This document shows, piece after piece, positions 6,378-15,600 of a stretch of 20,368 nucleotides of DNA. The position numbers and the translations under genes were made by a program. Source of the DNA: a virus; IMG/VR virus record IMGVR_UViG_3300009620_000090, positions 1 through 20,368 of that record; one strand, written 5' to 3'. The first letter of the stretch is position 1; every line of letters begins with the position of its first letter. The notes below the pieces were generated by a model. That model ran no database searches, was not told where the DNA came from, and saw nothing but the letters and a program-made list of their open reading frames with translations.

Positions 6378-8134
6378 TGCTACAGCAAACCCATTACATA
6401 CAAGATACCGGCATAGGATCCTTTGCAGAAGCTTCACCTGATTATGATCTAGCGCCAGTTGGTCTTGGTTCCTTCCAAGACCAAGCCAAGAAATTGGCGG
6501 AGTTTGGACGGAACGGCGACATTTACGTGGTTCATGCCGCCGAGGGCGAGACAGTCATTCCCTTGGAAGTCCTTAATGCCAACCCGAAGGTCCGGGAACT
6601 TCTCTTTGGTCAAATGCGCGAAATGGGCCTTGATCCGCAGGAATTCGTCATAGGGAACGAGCTTAACAGCATAAATCCTGTTACGGGTCTGCCTGAATTC
6701 TTTTTCAAGAGCATATTCAGGTCCGTCAAGAAGGCCGTCAAGAAGGCCGCAAAAGTTGCCAAGAAACTCGCACCTATCGTCCTTCCGATAGCGGCCTCTG
6801 CTTTTGGTATCCCGTTCCTCGGGCCTGCATTTGGCGCAGGAACATTTGGCGCAGCTTTTCTGGGCGGCGGCATAGGAACCCTGGCTGGCGGCGGAAGTCT
6901 CAAGGACGCTTTTAAAGTGGGCTTGGTTTCGGGGGGCACGTCTCTTACCTTTAGCGGGATAGGCTCTTTATTCAACAAGGGTACGAGCTTTGGGGATGCT
7001 GTTACGGCCAACCTTACGGGGAGAACACCTATTTATGGCTTCGATACTCTGGGCAACAAGACGCTACTGGGACATAAAATGGCGGCTTCTCCTGGGGCAG
7101 ATTGGTTTAGCTCAAGTGACGCAGCAAAAGCCAGTGCAGCAGCATCCGAAGCTCAATGGGGCCAGATACTCGGCGGAGATCCTATAGGAGGAGTGACGGG
7201 GGAATTCTTCGGCACACCAACAAAGCAAAGTCCGGGCTATGTTCCCCTTGAGACTATGCCGGTAAAGTTGACGCCGGACTCTTGGACAGTTCCCGTTTCT
7301 CTAGCTGAGACACTTACGCCCTTTGAAGAAGCGGCACGGTTGAATCTTCCATTTGATGAGCGCGGGTACTACATCGGTCTCGATGGACAACATATTTATC
7401 CCGATGCAACCATTACTGGTCAACCTATGGGGACTGGAAATTTACAGCAAGCGTTGGGAACGCGGGTTGTCGATGAGCCTGAAGTTGCGAAACGGGCGGG
7501 TTTCTTTGACACAGCGGGCGACCTTTTATTTGGAAAAGCTCCGAGCGATAGGACCCTTCACCAAGCGGCAGCGGCTTTAGTTGAAAATAATCCTACTTTA
7601 TATGGTCCCGCGACTGATAGAGGCGCGGCACGTGCTATGGAATATGTAACCAAAAAACTTTCGCCCGGTCTAATTAGGAAATACGGCCCGTCTGTGGCTC
7701 TTGGTCTTGGAGGGACTTATCTTGCCGGGGGATTTGACCCACAGGAAGGGGACGAGACAACCGTGGCGGATCTCGCGGGAGTGGTTCCCCGTGGGCCGTC
7801 AGGGGCCGAACTGGTAGAGCAAGACCCGTCACAGTATATGGTAGCACAACTGGACCCCGCGCAATTTACCCCAGAAGGGACACCACTTATCCCGACGACA
7901 TTCCCCGCGCTTCTCGCTGCGAGGGGCGGCATGGCCGAGTTCCCACGTCGCGATCTTCTTGTAGAGGGTCCCGGAACCACACGCTCGGATGACATCCCAG
8001 CCATGCTCTCAGACGGAGAATTCGTAATGAACGCCCGAGCCGTGCGGGGGGCAGACCCAACGGGGCGCGGCAATCGTTATGCAGGAGCCCAGAACCTCTA
8101 CAACATGATGCGTAACTTCGAGATGAAAGCCTAG
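6377..8134 (+). CDS. Probable internal virion / ejection-type protein (585 aa)
   Basis: The N-terminal domain (residues 45-110; HAAEGETVIPLEVLNANPKV, then FVIGNELNSINPVTGLPEFF) resembles a conserved start found in marine phage structural proteins. A strongly basic amphipathic helix follows (residues 116-130, SVKKAVKKAAKVAKK). Next is a long Gly/Ala hydrophobic stretch (131-172) able to insert into or pack against membrane. The C-terminus carries GGMAEFPRRDLL and SDDIPAMLSDGEFVMNARAV, a motif seen at the ends of tape-measure-like and internal phage proteins. The composition suggests a protein ejected with DNA or lining the tail, which is inference. Start ATG 6377 overlaps the previous TAA; no strong ribosome site is present. 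The stop is 2 nt before the next start. Confidence 0.72.
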   Translation: MLQQTHYIQDTGIGSFAEASPDYDLAPVGLGSFQDQAKKLAEFGRNGDIYVVHAAEGETVIPLEVLNANPKVRELLFGQMREMGLDPQEFVIGNELNSINPVTGLPEFFFKSIFRSVKKAVKKAAKVAKKLAPIVLPIAASAFGIPFLGPAFGAGTFGAAFLGGGIGTLAGGGSLKDAFKVGLVSGGTSLTFSGIGSLFNKGTSFGDAVTANLTGRTPIYGFDTLGNKTLLGHKMAASPGADWFSSSDAAKASAAASEAQWGQILGGDPIGGVTGEFFGTPTKQSPGYVPLETMPVKLTPDSWTVPVSLAETLTPFEEAARLNLPFDERGYYIGLDGQHIYPDATITGQPMGTGNLQQALGTRVVDEPEVAKRAGFFDTAGDLLFGKAPSDRTLHQAAAALVENNPTLYGPATDRGAARAMEYVTKKLSPGLIRKYGPSVALGLGGTYLAGGFDPQEGDETTVADLAGVVPRGPSGAELVEQDPSQYMVAQLDPAQFTPEGTPLIPTTFPALLAARGGMAEFPRRDLLVEGPGTTRSDDIPAMLSDGEFVMNARAVRGADPTGRGNRYAGAQNLYNMMRNFEMKA

Positions 8135-8136
8135 CC

Positions 8137-9183
8137 ATGGTAGAGAGAACCATTTCAGAACTCATACAGCGCGAAGCCCCGGAGATTGAGGCTCTAAAAC
8201 TGGGCCTCATCCGGTCTGCAAAAGACCTCTCCGACATAGGGATACAACTTCCCCCGCAGCAGGTTGCCGGTTTTTCCGGCTTGCAGACCCAAGCGCAGCA
8301 GGCCGCGCAGCAGGCGGGTGGTATTGGGGGCTACCAGCCCCTCTTGACAACGGGCGTGGGGACACTTGGTACGGGCCTTGGTACATTGGGCGCGGGTTTG
8401 GCTACACTGGGTCAGGTTCAGGCACCAATAACTGCGGCCCAGCAAGCTGCCGCAGGAGCCGGGCAGTTATTTGCCCCAACAGACCTTTCTGCCTACACCA
8501 ACCCGTTTCAGCAGCAGGTTATAGATACCACACTTGCAGAAATAAACCGGCAGGGCGAAATGGCCCGCAACCAGCTTGCGGCACAGGGTGTCAGAGCAGG
8601 TGCACTTGGCGGGAGCCGTTTTGGAGTACAAGGCGCGGAACTGGACCGCAACCTAGCCGACTCCCGCGCCAGAGCCCTCGCACAATTAAATGCACAGAAC
8701 TACGCCCAAGCTTTAGGAACCGCACAAACAGCCTTCGAGAACCAGCAACGCAGACAGCAACAGCAGTCACAACTATTTGGCGGTATAGCTGGCTTGTACG
8801 GGAACCTAGCCGGGCAACAGGCGGCTATCGGCGGACAACAGGCTGGTATCGGCGGACAGCAGTTAGGTGCCGCCGAACTCCAACAGGCTACAGGTCTCAA
8901 GAACATTGCGGGGTTGCAACAGCTAGGTCAGGAACAGCAGCGCCAGCAGCAAGCTGTGCTGGATGCCGAAATGGCAAACCGGCAGCGCCAGTTGTACGAG
9001 CCGTACAGCAGGCTTTCGTTCCTGTCCGATATTTACAAGGGCGCTCCCTCTACACAAACCACCCTCGGTTCCCAAGTAGCCCCGAGCCCACCAACGCCGT
9101 CCGCTTTCCAACAGGTGGCGGGTTTCGGGACTGGACTCCTTGGAACCGCAGCCGCCGCCAAACAACTCGGCGGTCTATTCTAA
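8137..9183 (+). CDS. Gln/Ala-rich internal virion-like protein (348 aa)
   Basis: The most conserved-looking core is residues 117-200 (LSAYTNPFQQQVIDTTLAEI, RQGEMARNQLAAQGVRAGAL, GGSRFGVQGAELDRNLADSR). I recognise this as a core repeated across marine podovirus internal proteins, and it is predicted as long helices. Residues 73-92 contain a TLG-x-GL periodicity and residues 226-244 contain three GQQ-x-x-IG-type heptads. The C-terminus has RLSFLSDIYKGAPSTQTTLG, also typical of that group. The role in DNA ejection or the inner core is inferred from composition and its place between the 585-aa and larger late proteins. No catalytic motif is visible. ATG 8137 follows the prior stop by 2 nt. Confidence 0.75.
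   Translation: MVERTISELIQREAPEIEALKLGLIRSAKDLSDIGIQLPPQQVAGFSGLQTQAQQAAQQAGGIGGYQPLLTTGVGTLGTGLGTLGAGLATLGQVQAPITAAQQAAAGAGQLFAPTDLSAYTNPFQQQVIDTTLAEINRQGEMARNQLAAQGVRAGALGGSRFGVQGAELDRNLADSRARALAQLNAQNYAQALGTAQTAFENQQRRQQQQSQLFGGIAGLYGNLAGQQAAIGGQQAGIGGQQLGAAELQQATGLKNIAGLQQLGQEQQRQQQAVLDAEMANRQRQLYEPYSRLSFLSDIYKGAPSTQTTLGSQVAPSPPTPSAFQQVAGFGTGLLGTAAAAKQLGGLF
8812..8868 (+). repeat. 21-nt coding repeats (GQQ-x-x-IG heptads)
   Basis: Residues 226-244 of the 348-aa protein read GQQAAIG GQQAGIG GQQLG. The DNA repeats ATCGGCGGACA at both inner junctions. It is a short in-frame slippage-type repeat within Gln-rich sequence. Confidence 0.65.
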
Positions 9184-9184
9184 C

Positions 9185-9189
9185 GAGGA
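9185..9189 (+). promoter_or_regulatory. Ribosome binding site fixing the start at 9197
   Basis: GAGGA lies 7 nt before ATG 9197. The same frame is open back to ATG 9140 inside the previous gene, but that start lacks such a site, so 9197 is preferred. Confidence 0.65.
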
Positions 9190-9196
9190 AAAATCC

Positions 9197-9883
9197 ATGG
9201 CAGGTATATACGACCGAAGAATGTTTCGGATGCAGGCTGGCGGCATGATGCCTCCCATGCAGGAAGCTCCCATCGACCAAATGTCTTTTGTCAGCCCGGA
9301 ACAGGAGGCACAGATTTATCAAGAAGCGCAAAACCTGCCGCCCGAAGTTTTGCAGGCAGCGGATCGGGATCTCGCGTCCACGGTACAGGACATGACCGCA
9401 GATGAAGTTAATGCCGCAGTGGGAGATGAAGTCGCCCGCAGCGTCGGCAATCTGGAGGCAGCAGGTGATTACCGGGACGTTATGAACGCCGTCTGGGAGG
9501 ACGATGCGGATATTGAAGCCTACCGTAACAAGCTCGCGGAAGTCGTCGGCTGGGAAGATGCAGACCGCACACCGGATTCCGTTCTCGCCCTTGTCCAACC
9601 AACACTTCAGCTTGCCCAAATAGATCAGGGCATTGGAGCCTTGATGCAGGAGGAGTTGGCCGAAGTAGGGGCTGTTGGAGGCGGCATCACGGACCTTGGA
9701 CCGGAGGGCGCTGTGGCGGAAGGCATGTCCGCAGAAACCAACGCACTGGTCAACGCAGTGGGGAACATGGCTCAAGGCCCATCAGGCATGATGGCACCTG
9801 GAGAAGGGCCTGCGGGCATGGATCCAAGGATGCTACAGGCAATGATGCAAGGCGCAGGGCCCATGGGCCAAGGCATGGTCTAG
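9197..9883 (+). CDS. Met-rich acidic phage structural protein (228 aa)
   Basis: This is an acidic 228-aa protein. It has a Met/Pro-rich start (MFRMQAGGMMPPMQEAPI), a helical middle, and a segment at residues 109-152 (AYRNKLAEVVGWEDADRTPD, SVLALVQPTLQLAQIDQGIG) that I recall as conserved in marine podovirus proteins at this genome position. The C-terminus is a flexible Gly/Met/Pro tail (GPSGMMAPGEGPAGMDPRML, then QGAGPMGQGMV). The function is unknown; a virion or scaffold-like partner of the flanking internal proteins is inferred from context. It ends 9 nt before the 917-aa gene. Confidence 0.75.
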   Translation: MAGIYDRRMFRMQAGGMMPPMQEAPIDQMSFVSPEQEAQIYQEAQNLPPEVLQAADRDLASTVQDMTADEVNAAVGDEVARSVGNLEAAGDYRDVMNAVWEDDADIEAYRNKLAEVVGWEDADRTPDSVLALVQPTLQLAQIDQGIGALMQEELAEVGAVGGGITDLGPEGAVAEGMSAETNALVNAVGNMAQGPSGMMAPGEGPAGMDPRMLQAMMQGAGPMGQGMV

Positions 9884-9892
9884 GGGATTCTG

Positions 9893-12646
9893 ATGGCAGC
9901 TAACGATACAGGCATCGGGGCCGCTACTCGCGTAAGCCGTGTTCGGAACTTTCTGGACACCCTGGAAGCTACGCACGGCCAAGGTATTTTTGCCACGGAC
10001 ATGGGTACGGTTCGTGCGCGGGAGGCCGAACTCGCAAAATACCTTGGAGCCACGGATTACGCCAAGCAGCTTACGGACGCTCAGGGTATGGGTAAATTAC
10101 AGCTTGCCCTTGCTCTGGCCCAACGGGGCTTCGCGGCGGCAGGCGCTCCGCCTATGCGGGGGGAAACTCCTGTTAGCACGTTATCCAGAGAACTTCTCTC
10201 TCCATTAGCCGGGGATGCAGGCGCTGTTGCCACGCAGATGATGCAACAAAAGCAGGCTCTGAACGCTGCCCAAAGACAGGAAGAGCGCCAGCTAAAACTT
10301 GCGGCCCTTCAAGATGTCAAAACGCAGGCCACCGACCGTCGGGAGCTTGCTCTTAAACTGATGCCGGACCTCAAGACGGACACGGGCATTTCATCACTGC
10401 AAGAGAATGTCGAATTCAATTTTGAAGGTCAGCCTATAGTAGGTAACGTAGTTGTTTACCGAAGCAAGGATGGTACAACTCAAGTTATAAGAACTTTAGG
10501 GGAGCATAAAACAGACGATGGTACGGTGATCCCTGCCGGAACTCTTGTATCAGGGTTTTCTAAAACAACTGCCGATGGAACTGACAAACAGGGAACTCGT
10601 GGTTTTGCAAGACGAATAGGGGATGACGGTAAACCAACTGGCCCGATATTCCCTGTCAATTATACTTATGATGGCGCTACATACAAAGCAAGAGCGGTAG
10701 GAAGTAAGGATAAGACCCCGCTTATTTTTGAAGGCGATGGTATAAACGCTGTTTATACTAACGAAAAAGGCGAGACTCTGGGTTCTGGAACAGGAACCGG
10801 TGAGCCTGCGGTTTATGACATGGGGTTGGCGAGAAAGTGGATCCCAGACCCTAAAAATCCAGACAAACTTATTCTTGGTCCGATTGAAGAAACGAAAGGT
10901 ATGCGGGTAAATGGCGTCCTGATACAGGTGGTCCCTTCCCCAGACGGTACAAAAAACGTACCTATAAAAATGGGTAACTTAATGGGCGAGTATCAATATT
11001 ACGAAAAGCCCACGGCAACCGCCGCACCCACGGATACGAACGACCCTAAGTTTAAGGCGACTTTTGCTGGGCTTTTGGCAAATCTGGCGGGTATGCGGCA
11101 ACGTATGGGTCTCGGTCAAAAAGGTATGGCTTTTGATCCCGCTAAATTCAACATAAACCGAGACTTAACACCTGGAGAGGACTTCCCCTTTACCCGTGTG
11201 GACGGCAAGGATCTGACTGAGGAGCAACAGGCGAACTACGCGAGAAACTTAAAGAATGCTTACTTTAATACACTTAAAGCCATAAAAACGGGGGAAGATT
11301 ATGCAGACTTAAATCGGTCTTTTGTCACAGGTTTTCTTGATTATGACGTAGAAAGTCTGGGCCTCCCCCTTGCCGATGTGGGAAAAAGACTGACAACCCG
11401 ACCACAAGATATCAAAAGGGCTTATGTTGGCGCGGCGCAAGGTTTTGAAGAAAACAGAAATGCAGCGACAACAATAGATTCTTTGCCACTTCCGGTAGGA
11501 CCAGCAGCCCTGCGCTCCGGTATTGGAAGAGTGGTTCTTTATAACCAACTGGGTGTTCAGTTTGGAGAAACCACGCAAGCACCCAAAGCCCTTGCTCCAG
11601 ATGCTTCTCCGCCAGACGTGGCTGCGCGGGCCAACGCTGTGGGAAATTTGGACCGCGCCGACATCCAGACACGGTCCTTGGCCGAACTCGAAGCGAGAAG
11701 TACAAGACTTGGACGCAAGTTAAGACCGAGGACTGCTTACACACTGGAAACACAATTACCAATAGTCGGAGAAGCCTTGGAAGCACGACAGGATATATTA
11801 AGAGGCGCTCTGAATGATTCTGACGGAAGGGAAATAGGCGAAACTACGGGAAGGTCCCTTGATACGCTTGCGATGCTGGACAGATTAGACGCCCATCTGA
11901 AGCTGTCTGGCATTGGGGGCTTTATTACTGGTCCTTTAGAATATGTTTTCAAGTCTAGATTTAATATAGAAATTGGTGCTTGGATAAGAACACGTGAAGG
12001 TCAGGAGGCAGCCAATGAGTTAATGGCGAGTCTTCCTATTCTACAGCAATTAGTGGCCCGTGATCTTGCGAGAGGAGTCGGAGAAGAGCGCATATCCGAC
12101 AGGGATCTAAGAGGCATCCAAACAACCTTGATAAACCTAAACAAGGCCGATGGTTTTAATGCGGACACCCTGCGACAGTTAAGGAATTATCTGAAGGGTT
12201 CCGTTAAGCACTCTCTGGATTATGTGGGCAGTTACTATCTTCCTGATGAAACCTTGCGCCGCGCCGCCCAGTTAGGCATTGATGTTAAAAGCATAAAGGG
12301 AAGAAACGGTTACTACAGTCCATATCTTGCGGACCAGAACTACGCCGTAACCAAACAACCTGTACCAAGTTACTCGAAGGCTTACCAAGATCAACTTCTG
12401 GATGACAGCATATTTGGTTACGTCGCTGAGAGAGGTGGTGTAGGTCAGCCAACCCAGTTCAGGTTACTTAGAACGGATGACGACGGAAACGCAATTCCAA
12501 TACTGGATAGAAAAGGCAACGCAACTGGAAAGTATAAGACGGTTACAATTCCTAAAGCAGAAGGTTGGCAGGCTGCTATAAAAGATCAAGCAATGCTAGA
12601 TTTTAACAGGAAATACCTGCTACAGACGTACAGGTTAGATAGGTAA
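9893..12646 (+). CDS. Large probable internal virion protein (917 aa)
   Basis: Three regions can be seen. The N-terminal ~165 residues are Ala/Gln-rich and helical, with a coiled-coil-like stretch (MMQQKQALNAAQRQEERQLK, about 116-135). A beta-rich section at about 170-370 contains strands such as GNVVVYRSKDGTTQVIRTLG. A long helical C-terminal half contains LPILQQLVARDLARGVGEER and ISDRDLRGIQTTLINL. No enzymatic motif is evident. The size, helical content and place between other late proteins and the 1538-aa gene suggest a podovirus ejectosome component, but no family can be named with confidence. AGGGG upstream supports ATG 9893. The beta-rich part is visibly more AT-rich than the 5' part. 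It stops 1 nt before the next ATG. Confidence 0.72.
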   Translation: MAANDTGIGAATRVSRVRNFLDTLEATHGQGIFATDMGTVRAREAELAKYLGATDYAKQLTDAQGMGKLQLALALAQRGFAAAGAPPMRGETPVSTLSRELLSPLAGDAGAVATQMMQQKQALNAAQRQEERQLKLAALQDVKTQATDRRELALKLMPDLKTDTGISSLQENVEFNFEGQPIVGNVVVYRSKDGTTQVIRTLGEHKTDDGTVIPAGTLVSGFSKTTADGTDKQGTRGFARRIGDDGKPTGPIFPVNYTYDGATYKARAVGSKDKTPLIFEGDGINAVYTNEKGETLGSGTGTGEPAVYDMGLARKWIPDPKNPDKLILGPIEETKGMRVNGVLIQVVPSPDGTKNVPIKMGNLMGEYQYYEKPTATAAPTDTNDPKFKATFAGLLANLAGMRQRMGLGQKGMAFDPAKFNINRDLTPGEDFPFTRVDGKDLTEEQQANYARNLKNAYFNTLKAIKTGEDYADLNRSFVTGFLDYDVESLGLPLADVGKRLTTRPQDIKRAYVGAAQGFEENRNAATTIDSLPLPVGPAALRSGIGRVVLYNQLGVQFGETTQAPKALAPDASPPDVAARANAVGNLDRADIQTRSLAELEARSTRLGRKLRPRTAYTLETQLPIVGEALEARQDILRGALNDSDGREIGETTGRSLDTLAMLDRLDAHLKLSGIGGFITGPLEYVFKSRFNIEIGAWIRTREGQEAANELMASLPILQQLVARDLARGVGEERISDRDLRGIQTTLINLNKADGFNADTLRQLRNYLKGSVKHSLDYVGSYYLPDETLRRAAQLGIDVKSIKGRNGYYSPYLADQNYAVTKQPVPSYSKAYQDQLLDDSIFGYVAERGGVGQPTQFRLLRTDDDGNAIPILDRKGNATGKYKTVTIPKAEGWQAAIKDQAMLDFNRKYLLQTYRLDR

Positions 12647-12647
12647 A

Positions 12648-15600
12648 ATGGCAGAAATCACGCATCCGGATTTCCCAGATATAGTCATAGATACCGGCAC
12701 TGGCCTACAGGGGAAGGACGGTTTCTGGACATACCAGGCGAGGAAAGGAGGGGGGAATTATTTTGACCTTCCGTCTTCTACTCCTTTTGGCCCAGAGGCT
12801 TTAGAGGCCGGGATAAATAATCCAGGGACAGACGTTCCTGGAAATGTAGCGGCGCTCCTGAAAGGTCTACAGTTTTCTGAACAGGGGAGGCCGGGAATAG
12901 TTAAAGGAACCATACTCCCCGCTATTCATAAAACACCAGCCAACATTCTCGGTCTTCCTATGGAAGCCGCGCAGGCTATGGCGCATGCTTTACTGGACAC
13001 TCCGATAAACCTTGTTGACTGGGCTTTTGGTGGTTTTGAAGGCGACATGCCGGGCACGAGGCATTTTTCTACTGCAACGCCGTTTGGGGGTGTTGGGTCC
13101 ATAGCCCGTGGGATGCAGAACGTAGGGGACTGGGCCCGTAGAGGACAAGAATGGACCGAGGAAGCCGGGTGGTATGTAGAAGTTCCAAACCTTCCATATA
13201 ATTTGGATCTTGGTCTTGGGGGTACAAGGTGGGGTGCCGGAACACCTCTAAATCTTTTTACCTTTACCACGGACATTGATGAAAGCACCAAGGCCCGTAG
13301 GTATGCCTCGTTAATCACGCAAATCATAGGCGCGGCCCCCGTGGAAGGTGCCCTTATTGCCAATATGGCAATCAAATTGGCAAGAACCACAAAAAATCCT
13401 ACGACGAAGCATGTTTATGAAGCCATAAGCGAGCTGCACGCAGGACATCCTCTTGCAGCGGCGGCGGCTGAAACGGCCATGGGTGCGGCTGTTGGCGGCG
13501 GGATGGTAACTTCGATCTCGGCGCTTGAGGCGGCTTGGCCGAACGCCCCGCAATGGGCGAAGAACACAGTCATGGCGGGCGGGGGCCTTCTCCTTCCCGT
13601 AGGGGCGATGACGGCTGCTTCAATGGCCTGGGACATAGGAATCAAGACGCCAGTTATACGTTTCCCACTGAGGGTTCTTGCCGGGATGATGGAGAGTGTG
13701 ACTCTTACTGGAGCGCAAAAAGCAGCGGCCCGAGCACTACAGTCAAAGGGCGGCGACTGGAAAGACCGCCACGAAATGCTTGGTGTTATAGGGCAATTCA
13801 GACTTGCCCTTATAGAAGGCCGGAACATGGACCCGGCAACCCGTATTGCCTTCACAACACCCCAATTGTTTCGGAACGAAGCAAGGCTTCTGGAAGCGAA
13901 ATTAGATGCAGCCGCACCAGGGATGCCCCGCGACGAGGTCGATGCACAGCGCAAGCTTATAGAAGACATCCGCATGGCTGCTGACTTCCAAGAAGGGCAA
14001 CTCAAAACACTCTCCACTGACGACGGCGTGGGGGCGGAAGCTTACGCCAAATACTCCGGGCGGATGATGGATAGAAGGGATTCTATTTTTTCTGCTTTCA
14101 ATGACGCCATTCTAAAACTGGATCTCGGTGGAAGATCCGACGCCGGGGTGGGCTATAAAATTATACAAGAAGATTATGATCTGGGTCTTGCGACAGGAGC
14201 TTTTGAATTTAACACCAACCGCATGAGGGCCTTCCAGGAAGGGCATTTGGAGTTAAGGCCGGAGCAGATCCAGGATATGTCCAAAGCTTTTGATGCCGTT
14301 TTAACAAAGATGGAGGAAGGATCCCAGGCGGCTATAGCGGATGCCGAGAGACGGGTTGCGGCTATCCGCGATGGTATGCCGGAGAACATAAGTGCCAAGG
14401 ACCGCCAGTTATTTAATATGTGGATTCGCCGCGAAATTGAAACGGCCTACCAGGAAGTGGACGCCATGGAAGACCTCCTGTGGCACAACATAAGTGGCCT
14501 CAATAGACCAAAGACGGAGTCTTATTTCACTCCTGACGGTGATGATCTGGGTCCGCAGATACTTATAGATGGCGTTCCCATAGGCGAACACTTTGCAGCT
14601 AAAGCAGCGGCCCTCAAGGGAGGCGAGCCCGAAAACCAGAGCAAGTGGCTCTGGAAGCTGTCCGGGCGTGATGCACTGATTGACCAAGCCGCCAAGGGTG
14701 GTGGACCCAATGCAGAAAAAATTGCGAGACAAAATGTAGTAATCAAGAACAACGAAAGAATCGTCGCTCAGAGACAACAGGAACTTGACGCTGCTTCCGC
14801 AAAGTTTAAAGCAGCGGGGGATATCCCTTACGAAAGTACCGCTTACAGAAATGCTATGGCCCGAGTGAGGCAACTTGAGGCCGAATTAGAAGCTGTTCCC
14901 GCTCACCAAACCCCCCGCATAAATAGCACCAGAATAAAACTGGAAGGGGCCCGTGCAAAAGTTGTAGAGTTACTTAGGGCCGAAGCCGTGGACCCGAACC
15001 TGACCAGAGCGGAAACTGCTTTTAATACAGCCCAGACACGACTAAACGACGCACAGATAAAACTTGATACAGCGCGGGACAATATTGAAATATCTTTGAG
15101 TAAAGGCGTTGACCATGAAGGCAACCCGGTAAATCTCGACAACGAAATCGTAAACAGGAGTGTGCTGGACGTCCAAAAGGTAGGCGGCGTTCTCGTTGGA
15201 CGAGAAGCTCAGGAACTTCAAAACATAATCTCCCACCTCAAAGCTGAACTGAGTTTTGAGGACGGAAGACCCAACCGGAAACCCGCCAAGATAACGGCCA
15301 TAGGCGATTTAATTGATGATCTGGAGAGAGCCATAGCGGACCCGGAGAACTTCTCCGTGGACACGATTGCACTGGATGCTGCCCGCCGCATGACGGATCT
15401 CAAGCACGGCCTATTCACGAAGGGTGCTGTTGGGGAGTTGAGAGCGCGTACCACGAGAGGCGAAGCAAAAGTCCCCCCGGAAAAAACTATTGAAAAAATA
15501 GCCCCAACTACGGGTCAAGAAACTAACCTGCGTCAGTTGGAAACCGCTCTTGCCGGGCGGCATAGGTTAATGACCGGACAAGGAACACCTTTCCGGATGA

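Noticed and set aside
9050-9775. Long minus-strand open frame (241 aa) opposite the 228-aa gene
   Set aside because: It lies entirely over well-supported plus-strand genes with ribosome sites and family-like proteins. Its product is Cys/His/Arg-rich without domain logic, and no promoter or ribosome site was seen.
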